Assembly (NCBI RefSeq): GCF_002754375.1
Contig: NZ_PEFF01000001.1
Location: forward strand, 6,279,501-6,343,500
Source of the DNA: Variovorax sp. 54
GTDB lineage: Bacteria > Pseudomonadota > Gammaproteobacteria > Burkholderiales > Burkholderiaceae_C
DNA: 64,000 nt
Reading direction: 5' to 3'
Shown here: positions 24,605-32,402 of the stretch, one piece after another
Numbering within the stretch: the stretch's first letter is position 1
Layout: each line of letters opens with the position of its first letter
Notes under the pieces: model-generated
What the model was told of the DNA's origin: nothing
The model's database searches: none
Seen by the model: only the letters and a program-made list of their open reading frames with translations
Program-made: the position numbers and the translations under genes

Positions 24605-25594
24605 ATGCCTGCCATGCCTGCGCTAGATCCCTTCACTGTCTTCGCCCTCGCGCTGGTCGCCGCCCTGTGGCTGGCGCTGGCCGTCGACCGCTGGCTGGGC
24701 GAGCCGCCCGCGCCGCTGCACCCTGTCGTGTGGATGGGCGGCTACCTGGAATGGATCGGCAGCCGCCTCGCACCGCGCGCCGCCGACGCGAAGCCACGCG
24801 ACCTGCCGGGCTTCGCGATGGGCGCGCTCGGCTGGTGCGTGGGCGCGATGGCCGCATTCGCCGTCGCGTCGGCGGTGCAGAGCCTGGCGATGCAATGGCT
24901 GCCGGTGTGGGCCATGGCCGTGGTGCTTGGGCTCGCGTTCAAGCCGCTATTTGCATGGCGCATGCTGCGCAACGAAGTGCTGGCGGTCGAGGCCGCGCTG
25001 GGCGAATCGCTGGACGCGGGCCGCGCACGGCTCGCGCGCCTCGTGAGCCGCGACGTCTCGGTACTGAGCGAGCGCGAGGTGCGCGAAAGCGCCATCGAGT
25101 CGCTGGCCGAGAACCTCAACGACTCGCTGGTGGCGCCCGTGTTCTGGTTCGTGCTGTTCGGCCTGCCGGGTGCGGCGCTCTACCGCTTCGCCAACACCGC
25201 CGACGCCATGTGGGGTTATCGCGGCGAACGCGGCGGGCGCGACTGGACCTGGTTCGGCAAGTGGGCCGCACGCGCCGACGACGTGCTCTCGTGGCTGCCC
25301 GCGCGCCTCACCGTGCTGCTGCTGGCGCTTGCGGCGGCCCGCTGGCCGCGCGGCGTGGTCCGTGAGGCGCGCCGCACGCCATCGCCCAACAGCGGCTGGC
25401 CGATGGGTGCGATGGCGCTGCTGCTGGGGGTGCGGCTTGCGAAGCCGGGCGTCTATGCGCTGAACGGGGAAGGGCGCGCGGCCACGTCTGCCGACACCGC
25501 GCGCACCGCGCAGCTCGGCGAACGGGCGGCGTGGGGGCTGGCGGTGATCGCTTCGCTCGCGATGCTGTCGCCGCTGCTGGCGAGGTGGGCATGA
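24605..25594 (+). CDS. cobD: Adenosylcobinamide-phosphate synthase CobD (CbiB)
   Basis: CobD attaches aminopropanol or its phosphate to cobyric acid. The 329-residue integral membrane protein has the conserved DRWLGEPPAPLHPVVWMG start, VRESAIESLAENLNDSLVAPVFW, FGLPGAALYRFANTADAMWGYR and SPNSGWPMGAMALLLGVRLAKPGVYALN, all diagnostic of CbiB. Starts at 24605 or 24614 are both possible. The stop overlaps the next gene (ATGA), which supplies the aminopropanol-phosphate precursor. Confidence 0.93.
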   Translation: MPAMPALDPFTVFALALVAALWLALAVDRWLGEPPAPLHPVVWMGGYLEWIGSRLAPRAADAKPRDLPGFAMGALGWCVGAMAAFAVASAVQSLAMQWLPVWAMAVVLGLAFKPLFAWRMLRNEVLAVEAALGESLDAGRARLARLVSRDVSVLSEREVRESAIESLAENLNDSLVAPVFWFVLFGLPGAALYRFANTADAMWGYRGERGGRDWTWFGKWAARADDVLSWLPARLTVLLLALAAARWPRGVVREARRTPSPNSGWPMGAMALLLGVRLAKPGVYALNGEGRAATSADTARTAQLGERAAWGLAVIASLAMLSPLLARWA

Positions 25595-26607
25595 CGAATC
25601 ACGCGATGGTGCACGGCGGCCCCGACGAGACGGGCGCTGCGCCGCACGACTTCTCGACCAACGGCAACGCGGTCGGCTCGTGTCCCGTGGTGCTGGCCGC
25701 ACTGCGCGAGGCCGACGCGGCGCACTATCCCGACCCGCGCTACACCGCGCTGCGCGCCGCGCTCGCTGCCTTCCACGGTGTGGCCGTGGAGCGCGTCGCG
25801 ATCGCTGCGAGCGCGAGTGAATTCATCCACCGCATCAGCGCCGCTGTGGCGCAGGGCGGCGGTGGAGATGTCTGGCTGCCCGCACACAGCTATGGCGACT
25901 ACGAGCGCGCCGCCGGGGCCTGGGGCCTCGGCGTGCGACGCGCACCCGAAGAGGCCGAAGGCGCCGCGTTGCGCTGGTGTTGCGAACCATCGAGCCCGTT
26001 CGGCCAGCCGCAGCCCGACATCGCGCAGCATGCCGCGAGCGATGCGGTCTGCGTGCTCGACATGGCCTACGAACCGCTGCGCCTCGAAGGCCAGCCCTCG
26101 CACGACGACGCGCAGCGCGACCGCGTCTGGCAGCTGTGGACACCGAACAAGGCCATGGGCCTCACGGGCATCCGCGCCGCCTACGCCATCGCGCCGGCGA
26201 ACAGCGACGTGGCCGGCCCGCTGCTGGAGCGGCTCGAACGCCTCGCGCCCTCGTGGCCGCTGGGCACGCACGGCGTGGCGCTGCTCACGACATGGACCAC
26301 CGACGAAGCGCAAGGCTGGCTCGCGCGCAGCCTCGACATCCTGCGCGACTGGAAGGCGCGGCAGCGCGCCGTCTGCGAATCGCTCGGTTGGGAGGTGCTG
26401 CGAGGCGACGCCAACTTCTTCGGCGCGCGGCCCGACACGCCATACCCGCCCCGCGCCGCCGCACTGCGCGCCGAGGGCATCAAGCTGCGCGACTGCGCCT
26501 CTTTCGGTCTGCCGGGGCACCTGCGCCTGGGCGTGCTGTCGCCGGCCAGCCAGCAGGCATTGAAGGCCGCGTGGGCGAGGGCCAGCGCCGCACGACACAG
26601 CGGCTGA
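25591..26607 (+). CDS. cobC: CobC-type PLP-dependent aminotransferase (threonine-phosphate decarboxylase-like)
   Basis: The 338-residue fold-type I PLP protein of the histidinol-phosphate aminotransferase family is found as CobC or CobD in B12 clusters, where it makes (R)-1-aminopropan-2-ol phosphate from threonine phosphate. It has DFSTNGNAVG near the start, HYPDPRYTALRAALA, and the PLP lysine in WTPNKAMGLTGIRAAYA, followed by an Arg-containing C-terminal domain. The usual GSXELI loop reads ASASEFI. It is coupled to cobD by ATGA overlap. It is the last gene of the first cobalamin block. Confidence 0.88.
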   Translation: MTNHAMVHGGPDETGAAPHDFSTNGNAVGSCPVVLAALREADAAHYPDPRYTALRAALAAFHGVAVERVAIAASASEFIHRISAAVAQGGGGDVWLPAHSYGDYERAAGAWGLGVRRAPEEAEGAALRWCCEPSSPFGQPQPDIAQHAASDAVCVLDMAYEPLRLEGQPSHDDAQRDRVWQLWTPNKAMGLTGIRAAYAIAPANSDVAGPLLERLERLAPSWPLGTHGVALLTTWTTDEAQGWLARSLDILRDWKARQRAVCESLGWEVLRGDANFFGARPDTPYPPRAAALRAEGIKLRDCASFGLPGHLRLGVLSPASQQALKAAWARASAARHSG

Positions 26608-26660
26608 ACGCACCTCGCACCACAATAGGGCCGTCGCAAAAAAGGAAAACAACGAGGCCC

Positions 26661-27014
26661 ATGCTCTACGCCATCACCACGCTCTTTCTGTGCCAGCTCG
26701 CGGGCGAACTGCTCGTGCAGTGGCTGTCGCTGCCGATCCCCGGTCCGCTGATCGGCATGCTGCTGCTCTTCGTCGGCCTGCTCGTGCGCGGCGGCGTGCC
26801 GGAAGCGCTGACCGACACCTCGGGCCATCTGCTGCGCAACCTGATGCTGTTGTTCATCCCGGCGGTGACCGGCGTCATGCTGCACTTCGAGCGCGTGGGG
26901 CGCGAGTGGCTGCCGTTCCTTGCGGCCGGTGTCGTGGGCGGCGCCTTCACCATGGCGGTGACCGCGCTCACGCTGCGCTGGATGATCCGCATCACCGGCA
27001 AGGACGCTGAATGA
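26661..27014 (+). CDS. CidA/LrgA family membrane protein
   Basis: The 117-residue protein has four predicted membrane helices and the family motifs CQLAGELLVQWLSLPIPGPLIGMLLLF and LFIPAVTGVMLHFE. CidA/LrgA proteins are holin-like or transport small molecules such as pyruvate. They pair with an LrgB partner, as here with a four-base overlap. GAGG precedes the ATG. It is separated from the cobalamin genes by 53 bases and probably has its own promoter. Confidence 0.9.
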   Translation: MLYAITTLFLCQLAGELLVQWLSLPIPGPLIGMLLLFVGLLVRGGVPEALTDTSGHLLRNLMLLFIPAVTGVMLHFERVGREWLPFLAAGVVGGAFTMAVTALTLRWMIRITGKDAE

Positions 27015-27739
27015 ACGCGCCCGCCAAACTCTCCGAGATCTGGGTCTTTCTCGCCCAGTCGCCGCTGCTGTGGCTGTCACTCACGCTGCTGGCCTATCTG
27101 GGCGCGCTGTGGCTGCACGCGCGCAGCGGGCGCAACCCGATGGTCAACCCGGTGCTTGTGTCGGTGATCGTCATCGTGGGCGTGCTGCTGCTCACGCGCA
27201 CGCCGTACGACACCTACTTCGAAGGCGCCAAGTTCGTCCACTTCCTGATCGGCCCGGCCACCGTGGCGCTGGCCGTGCCGCTGTACAGCCAGGTCGGTCG
27301 CCTGCGGCGCCTGTGGCTGCCGATCGGCGTGGCGCTGCTGGTGGGCTCGGTCGCAGCCATCGTCTCGGCCATCGGCATCGGCTGGGTGCTCGGCGGTTCG
27401 CACGAGCTCTTGATGTCGCTCGCGCCCAAGTCGGCCACCATGCCGATCGCGATGGGCGTGGCCGAAAAGATCGGCGGCCTGCCGTCACTGGCGGCCGTGG
27501 CTGCGGCCATCGCCGGCATCTCGGGCGCGATCATGGCGACGGGCTTGCTGAACCTGCTGCGCATCAAGGAACCCGCGGTGCGCGGCTTTGCCGTCGGCAT
27601 GGCGGCGCACGGCATCGGCACCGCGCGGGCCATCCAGGTGAACGAAACCGCAGGCGCGTTCTCGGCGTTGGCGATGGGGCTCAACGGCATCGCGACCGCG
27701 CTGCTGGTGCCGCTGATCGTGAAGCTGATGAGCGTCTGA
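27011..27739 (+). CDS. LrgB family membrane protein
   Basis: The 242-residue polytopic protein is the partner of the upstream CidA/LrgA protein. It shows FLIGPATVALAVPLYSQ, LMSLAPKSATMPIAMGVAEKIGG, AIAGISGAIMATGLLNLLRI, and GFAVGMAAHGIGTARAIQVNETAGAFSALAMGLNGIATALL, all typical of LrgB/CidB. It is presumed to act with its partner in murein hydrolase control or metabolite export. A short ATTC repeat tract (27745-27762) lies just after the stop. Confidence 0.92.
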   Translation: MNAPAKLSEIWVFLAQSPLLWLSLTLLAYLGALWLHARSGRNPMVNPVLVSVIVIVGVLLLTRTPYDTYFEGAKFVHFLIGPATVALAVPLYSQVGRLRRLWLPIGVALLVGSVAAIVSAIGIGWVLGGSHELLMSLAPKSATMPIAMGVAEKIGGLPSLAAVAAAIAGISGAIMATGLLNLLRIKEPAVRGFAVGMAAHGIGTARAIQVNETAGAFSALAMGLNGIATALLVPLIVKLMSV

Positions 27740-27778
27740 CATCCATTCATTCATTCCATCCATCGAGGAGCACGACCC

Positions 27779-28243
27779 ATGTCCGAGTACACCGCCGAAA
27801 TCGTTTGGGAGCGAGGTGACCAGGACTTCCTGGCCAACACCTACAGCCGCCACCACGTGCTGCGCTTCGACGGTGGCGCAGAGGTGCCGGGCTCTTCGTC
27901 ACCGCATGTGGTGCCGCTGCCGTTCTCCGATGCGTCGGCCGTCGACCCGGAAGAGATGTTCGTGGCCTCGCTGTCCAGCTGCCACATGCTGTGGTTCCTC
28001 ACCATGGCGGTGAAGCGCAAGTTCGTGGTCGACCGCTATGTCGACGCGGCCACGGGCGTGATGGAAAAGAACGCCGAAGGAAAGATGGCGATGACTGTCG
28101 TCACGCTGCGTCCGCAGGTGAGCTTTTCGGGCGAGAACCTGCCGACGCGGGAGCAGGTCGAACACATGCACCATCGGGCGCATGAGGAGTGCTTCATTGC
28201 GAATTCGGTGAAGACTGAGGTGCGGTGCGAGCCGGTCTACTGA
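27779..28243 (+). CDS. OsmC family peroxiredoxin-like protein
   Basis: The 154-residue OsmC/Ohr-fold protein has two redox cysteines, one in SLSSCHMLWFL and one in HEECFIANSVKTEV, the pattern of thiol-dependent peroxidases of the family. It starts with an N-terminal strand segment typical of the YhfA/OsmC branch (YTAEIVWERGDQDF). GAGGAG seven bases before the ATG is a strong ribosome-binding site. It is probably a cytoplasmic hydroperoxide reductase, and the exact subfamily is not certain. Confidence 0.9.
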   Translation: MSEYTAEIVWERGDQDFLANTYSRHHVLRFDGGAEVPGSSSPHVVPLPFSDASAVDPEEMFVASLSSCHMLWFLTMAVKRKFVVDRYVDAATGVMEKNAEGKMAMTVVTLRPQVSFSGENLPTREQVEHMHHRAHEECFIANSVKTEVRCEPVY

Positions 28244-28254
28244 CGCCGGGGTGA

Positions 28255-28277
28255 CCTCCATGCGACTGTGATGGAGG
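28255..28277. promoter_or_regulatory. Inverted repeat between osmC-like and paiB-like genes
   Basis: CCTCCAT (28255-28261) and ATGGAGG (28271-28277) form a perfect 7-bp inverted repeat with a 9-base loop. It lies 50 bases before the GTG of the PaiB-like gene. No T-run follows, so it is more likely an operator or RNA hairpin than a terminator. Confidence 0.35.
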
Positions 28278-28326
28278 GGCGGGAGCGCAATACTCGACGG
28301 GCATCGATCCCCCGAAAGGCTTCCCC

Positions 28327-28953
28327 GTGCACATCCAGCCCCTTTTCGCCATCGAGGCGCGCGACGAGCTTCACCGGCTCATGCGTGCCTACCCGTTGGC
28401 CACGCTCTTCACGGTCGCGGGCAGCTCGGTCGATGCCAACCTGCTGCCGCTGGAGGTGATTGATCGCGGCCCGCACGGCACGCTGGCAGGCCATGTGGCC
28501 CGCAACCATTCGCTGTGGACCAGCGAGGTGCGAGGCGGTTGCGACGTCACGGTCGTGTTCCAGAGTCCGAACGCGTTCATCTCCCCGCGCTGGTACGTCA
28601 ACGGCCAGCGCAGCGGGCGCTTGGCGCCGAGCTGGAACTACATCGCGGTGCAGGCTACAGGCCGGTTGCGGTTCATTGAAGACCGCGTCTGGCTGCGGTC
28701 GCACCTCGAAGCGCTGACGCAGTCGCAGGAAGCAAATCGCGACGATCCCTGGTCCCTCGCCGATGCATCGCCCGAGTTCGTCGATGACGCGCTGCAGCGG
28801 CTGGTCGGCTTCGAGATCGACATCCTCGCGCTGACCGGCAAGCGCTTTCTCTCGCAGCAGCGCACCGAGGCCGACCGGCGCAGCCTGGTCGAGCACCTGG
28901 GCCGGGAAACATCACCCTCGGCACATGCTCTGGCCGCGTTGATCCAGCCCTGA
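28327..28953 (+). CDS. FMN-binding negative transcriptional regulator, PaiB family
   Basis: The 208-residue protein has the split-barrel flavin-binding fold of PaiB/YumB proteins. It shows the conserved GHVARNHSLW motif, FQSPNAFISPRWYVNGQ and APSWNYIAVQATGRLRF. Members were first described in Bacillus as repressors of sporulation and degradative enzymes, but many are uncharacterised flavin-binding proteins. A GTG start is used, with CCCCGAAAGG some bases upstream. A 7-bp inverted repeat lies ahead of it. The physiological role here is unknown. Confidence 0.88.
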   Translation: MHIQPLFAIEARDELHRLMRAYPLATLFTVAGSSVDANLLPLEVIDRGPHGTLAGHVARNHSLWTSEVRGGCDVTVVFQSPNAFISPRWYVNGQRSGRLAPSWNYIAVQATGRLRFIEDRVWLRSHLEALTQSQEANRDDPWSLADASPEFVDDALQRLVGFEIDILALTGKRFLSQQRTEADRRSLVEHLGRETSPSAHALAALIQP

Positions 28954-28972
28954 AGAGACGGAAAGAGCTCCC

Positions 28973-29887
28973 TCAGCGCCGCTGCAACCGCGGATTCTTC
29001 GCAAACAGATCCGCCGCCCAGTCCACAAACGCCCGCACCTTCGCACTCAGGTGCCGGTTCGGCGGGTACACCACGTGGATCGGCAGCGGGTCGCGATGCC
29101 AGTCGGCCAGCACCTCGACGAGCTCGCCGGTTTCCAGCAGCGGCTCGGCCGAGAAGGTGATGCACTGCGACAGGCCGAAGCCCGCGAGCACGGCCGTCAT
29201 GTGCGCGTTGCTCTCGTTGACCGACACGCGGTAGGGGCCGTTGAGCTCGATGTACTCGTCGCCCTTCTTGAACTCGTGCGGGTACACGCGCCGGGTGGTG
29301 CCCGAGAAGTAGCTCACGACGTGGTGCCGCTTCTCGATGTCGTTGGGATGTTGCGGCGCACCATAGCGCTTGATGTAGGCCGGCGAGGCCACGGTGACGA
29401 AGTGCAGGGTGCCGATGCGGCGCGCCACCAGCGACTGGTCGTTCAGCTCGCCGGCGCGGATCACGCAGTCGACGTTGTCGCTGATCAGGTCCACCGTACG
29501 GTCGCTCACGCCCAGGTCGACCTGGATGTCGGGGTAGCGGTCGCAGAAGCTGGCCAGGTTGGGCAGGATGATCTGCTGCGCCACCGAGGTGCCCACGTCG
29601 ATGCGCAGCCGCCCCGTGGGGTTGGCCTGCGCATTCGTCATGCTGGCTTCCATGTCGTCGAAGTCGTTCAGCAGCCGCGCCGCGCGCTCGAAGTAGGCGG
29701 CGCCGTCGGGCGTGACGGTGACGCGCCGCGTCGTGCGGTTGAGCAGCTTCACGTGCAGGCGCGCTTCCAGCGCCTGGATCTGCTTGGTGACGGTGCCCTT
29801 GGGCAGGGCCAGAGAGTCGGCGGCACGGGTGAAGGTGCCGGCTTCCACCACGCGGACAAAGATCCGCATTGCCTGGATTTGATCCAT
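28973..29887 (-). CDS. LysR family transcriptional regulator
   Basis: The 304-residue regulator has the N-terminal helix-turn-helix of the family (MRIFVRVVEAGTFTRAADSL, followed by KGTVTKQIQALEARLHVKLL) and a C-terminal two-lobed effector domain beginning GRLRIDVGTSVAQQIILP. It belongs to the CrgA-like branch (YFERAARLLNDFDDME). It is transcribed away from the hydrolase-RND operon, with 181 bases between, and is a candidate regulator of that operon. No effector can be inferred. Confidence 0.92.
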   Translation of the reverse strand: MDQIQAMRIFVRVVEAGTFTRAADSLALPKGTVTKQIQALEARLHVKLLNRTTRRVTVTPDGAAYFERAARLLNDFDDMEASMTNAQANPTGRLRIDVGTSVAQQIILPNLASFCDRYPDIQVDLGVSDRTVDLISDNVDCVIRAGELNDQSLVARRIGTLHFVTVASPAYIKRYGAPQHPNDIEKRHHVVSYFSGTTRRVYPHEFKKGDEYIELNGPYRVSVNESNAHMTAVLAGFGLSQCITFSAEPLLETGELVEVLADWHRDPLPIHVVYPPNRHLSAKVRAFVDWAADLFAKNPRLQRR

Positions 29888-29982
29888 CGAATGCCTGTTC
29901 AGGGAGACCGGCGTATGCCGGAAGGAGGCGGATTCTCACACAAGGAATGCGTCCCTACGGTGTGCCTGATTGTTCTCCGTTT

Positions 29983-30007
29983 GGAAACAGAGTAGGGCTG
30001 TGTTTCC
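29983..30007. promoter_or_regulatory. Inverted repeat in the LysR/hydrolase divergent region
   Basis: GGAAACA (29983-29989) and TGTTTCC (30001-30007) are exact inverted repeats with an 11-base gap. The dyad is AT-richer than its surroundings and continues imperfectly outward (GGAAACAGAG against GGAAACACAG). The size and gap fit a LysR-type recognition dyad. Binding is inferred only. Confidence 0.45.
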
Positions 30008-30068
30008 TGTTTCAACGCGCAGGTAGCGCCTTATATTTCAACCATCGCCTAAATCCCTGAGGTCGCCC

Positions 30069-30950
30069 ATGTCACCCCGTCCATCGTCCCGGTCCGCTGA
30101 AGCTGCTGCGCTTGCCGCGGCACAAGGCGTGGAGTCCGATCTGTTGATCGAGCTGCCCGGCCGCGAGCCCGTGGCTGCCCGTGTCTACGGACAGCGTCCA
30201 CGGGGCGAGACCGTGCCGCTGGTGCTGCACTTCCATGGCGGCACCTTCATCTGCGGCAATCTCGACAACGGCCGCAACGTGGCCCGGCTGCTGGCCGGTG
30301 CGGGTGCGGTGGTGGTGTCGCTCGATTACCCGCTGGCCCCGGCGGCCCCGTTCCCGGAGCCGGTCGAGGTGGGTTATGCGGCGCTCGAGTGGCTCTACAA
30401 GCAGCGCGTGAAGCTCGGCGGCAAGGGCGCCCAGGTGTACCTGGCCGGCGAAGAAGCCGGCGGCAACCTGGCGGCCAGCGTGGCCCTGGTGGCCCGTGAC
30501 CGCGCCCATCCGCCGCTGGCAGGCCAGATCCTGCTGTCGCCCATGCTCGACCCGTGCGCCGGCACCGCCTCGCTGCGCAATGCCACGAACGATGCCGCCG
30601 AGTGCCGTTGGGCCACGGGCTGGGCCAAGTATTTGAGCTGTCCGTCGAACGCCACGCACCCCTATGCGGTGCCGAGCGGATCGCTGCGGCTGGCCGCCCT
30701 GGCACCGGCGCTGGTGCTGGTGGGGCCCGACGACGCGATGCGCGACGAGGCCATGACCTTCGCAGCCCGGCTGCGCTCGGCCGGCATCGAGGTCACGAGC
30801 AGCGTGCTGACCGGCGCCGACAACTGGCCCAAGGCGCTGTACGACACCGAGGCCGTGGGATGCGCATCCTGCGAAGCCAGCGTGCAGCAGCACTTCCGCG
30901 AGTTCTTCAGCGCCACCACACCGCCCCCGGCGGTCCCTGAGCCCAGCTAG
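30069..30950 (+). CDS. Alpha/beta hydrolase (hormone-sensitive lipase family) lacking the catalytic serine
   Basis: The 293-residue protein has the HSL-family oxyanion motif LHFHGGTFICG and the preceding and following strands of the fold (VVVSLDYPLAPAAPFPEPVE). At the nucleophile elbow, where the family has GDSAGG, it reads GEEAGG, so Glu129 replaces the catalytic Ser. The usual C-terminal His region is also changed (LTGADNWPKAL). It is therefore probably not an esterase and may bind a ligand or be a degenerate relic. The frame is intact and starts with a GAGG ribosome-binding site. It lies upstream of the RND operon, 155 bases from the membrane-fusion gene, with a weak hairpin between. Confidence 0.8.
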   Translation: MSPRPSSRSAEAAALAAAQGVESDLLIELPGREPVAARVYGQRPRGETVPLVLHFHGGTFICGNLDNGRNVARLLAGAGAVVVSLDYPLAPAAPFPEPVEVGYAALEWLYKQRVKLGGKGAQVYLAGEEAGGNLAASVALVARDRAHPPLAGQILLSPMLDPCAGTASLRNATNDAAECRWATGWAKYLSCPSNATHPYAVPSGSLRLAALAPALVLVGPDDAMRDEAMTFAARLRSAGIEVTSSVLTGADNWPKALYDTEAVGCASCEASVQQHFREFFSATTPPPAVPEPS

Positions 30951-30987
30951 GCCCGCGAGGGTCCGCTCCGCCCCCTGAAACAAGCCG

Positions 30988-31005
30988 CCGCCTCCACAGA
31001 GGCGG
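30988..31005 (+). terminator. Weak hairpin between hydrolase and RND genes
   Basis: CCGCCTC (30988-30994) and GAGGCGG (30999-31005) form a 7-bp stem with a CACA loop. The T-rich tract that follows (CTTTCTGTTCTC, about 11 bases later) is poor, so this is at best a partial terminator or attenuator. Confidence 0.35.
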
Positions 31006-31105
31006 GTGGCAGGGCTTTCTGTTCTCTGAATTCCGCCTCCTGACGCCGCCGGCGCCGGGATGGCCTGTTGCATCCCGAAAAAGTCATCGAGAAGGACGAA
31101 CCATC

Positions 31106-32362
31106 ATGTCGAACAAGAACGAACAAGCGCTGTCTTCCACCGCCCGCAAGGGTCTGTGGCCCGCCGTGACCGGCCTCACCGCGGTGCTGGCTGTGGCCGC
31201 CGCGGTGGTGGGCATGTACAGCTTCAAGGCCGAGGCCACCGCCCCGGTCGCCGCGCAACAGGGCACGCCGGTGTCGGTCGCCACCGTGGCGTCGAGCGAG
31301 ATCAACGCCTGGGACGAGTTCTCGGGCCGCCTCGAAGCCGTGCAGCGCGTCGATGTGCGCTCCCGCGTGGCAGGCGCCGTGCAGGCGGTGCACTTCCGCG
31401 AAGGCGCGCTGGTGAAGCAGGGCGACCTGCTCATCACCATCGACCCCGCACCGTACGCCGCCGAGGTGGAGCGTGCCGAAGCGCAGGTCGCGTCGGCACA
31501 AGCCCGCCAGGCCTTCAGCCGCAGCGAGCAGGAACGCGCCAAGCGCCTGTGGGACGAGCAGGCCATCGCGCAGCGTGAACTCGACGAGCGCGTGAACGCC
31601 GGCCGCGAAGCCGAAGCCAACCTGCGCGCCGCGCAGGCCTCGCTGCAGACCGCACGCCTGAGCCTGGGCTACACCCAGGTGCGCGCACCGGTGTCGGGCC
31701 GCATCGGCAAGCTCGAAGTGACCGTGGGCAACCTGGTGGCCGCCGGCCCCGGCGCACCGGTACTGACCACGCTGGTGTCGGTGAGCCCGATCTACGCGAG
31801 CTTCGATGCCGACGAGCAGGTCATCACCCGCGCGCTGAAGGACCTGCCGGCCAACGCCGGCGCCCGCGGCCAGATCGACACCATCCCCGTGCAGATGGGC
31901 ACCGCCGGCCTCGAAGGCACGCCCTTCACCGGCAAGCTGCAGCTGATCGACAACCAGGTCGACGCCCGCAGCGGCACCGTGCGTGTGCGTGCTTCGTTCG
32001 ACAACAAGGACGGCGCGCTCATTCCCGGCCAGTTCGCCCGCATCCGCATGGGCCAGGCCCGCAACGACACCGCGCTGCTGGTGAGCGAGCGCGCCATCGG
32101 CACCGACCAGAACAAGAAGTTCGTGATGGTCGTGGGTGAAGACAACAAGGCGGTCTACCGCGAGGTGACGCTGGGTGCGCCCATCAACGGCCTGCGCGTG
32201 GTGAGCAAAGGCTTGAAGGCCGGCGACCGCGTGGTGGTGAACGGCCTGCAGCACATCCGCCCGGGTGCGCTGGTGGTGCCGCAGCAAGTGACCATGGACG
32301 CCAAGGCCGACACGAAGCAACAACAACCGGAACGCGTGGCCGAGGAGGCCGCGAAGTCCTGA
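31106..32362 (+). CDS. RND efflux periplasmic adaptor (membrane fusion protein)
   Basis: The 418-residue protein links the inner-membrane pump to the outer-membrane channel. It has an N-terminal membrane anchor (about residues 18-40), a barrel-sandwich lipoyl half-motif (VDVRSRVAGAVQAVHFREGALVKQGDLLITIDPAPY) and a helical hairpin (residues about 130-200, rich in Ala, Glu and Arg). The second lipoyl half is LGYTQVRAPVSGRIGKLEVTVGN, followed by the beta-barrel domain. It lacks a lipobox. The closest known type is MexE/AcrA. GAGAAGGA precedes the ATG. It is 40 bases upstream of the transporter gene, with the outer-membrane gene third: a complete tripartite pump. Substrates are unknown. Confidence 0.93.
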   Translation: MSNKNEQALSSTARKGLWPAVTGLTAVLAVAAAVVGMYSFKAEATAPVAAQQGTPVSVATVASSEINAWDEFSGRLEAVQRVDVRSRVAGAVQAVHFREGALVKQGDLLITIDPAPYAAEVERAEAQVASAQARQAFSRSEQERAKRLWDEQAIAQRELDERVNAGREAEANLRAAQASLQTARLSLGYTQVRAPVSGRIGKLEVTVGNLVAAGPGAPVLTTLVSVSPIYASFDADEQVITRALKDLPANAGARGQIDTIPVQMGTAGLEGTPFTGKLQLIDNQVDARSGTVRVRASFDNKDGALIPGQFARIRMGQARNDTALLVSERAIGTDQNKKFVMVVGEDNKAVYREVTLGAPINGLRVVSKGLKAGDRVVVNGLQHIRPGALVVPQQVTMDAKADTKQQQPERVAEEAAKS

Positions 32363-32402
32363 TTTCGGAGGAGGGCGCCCTGGCGCCCGCCGGAGAACCA
32401 AC

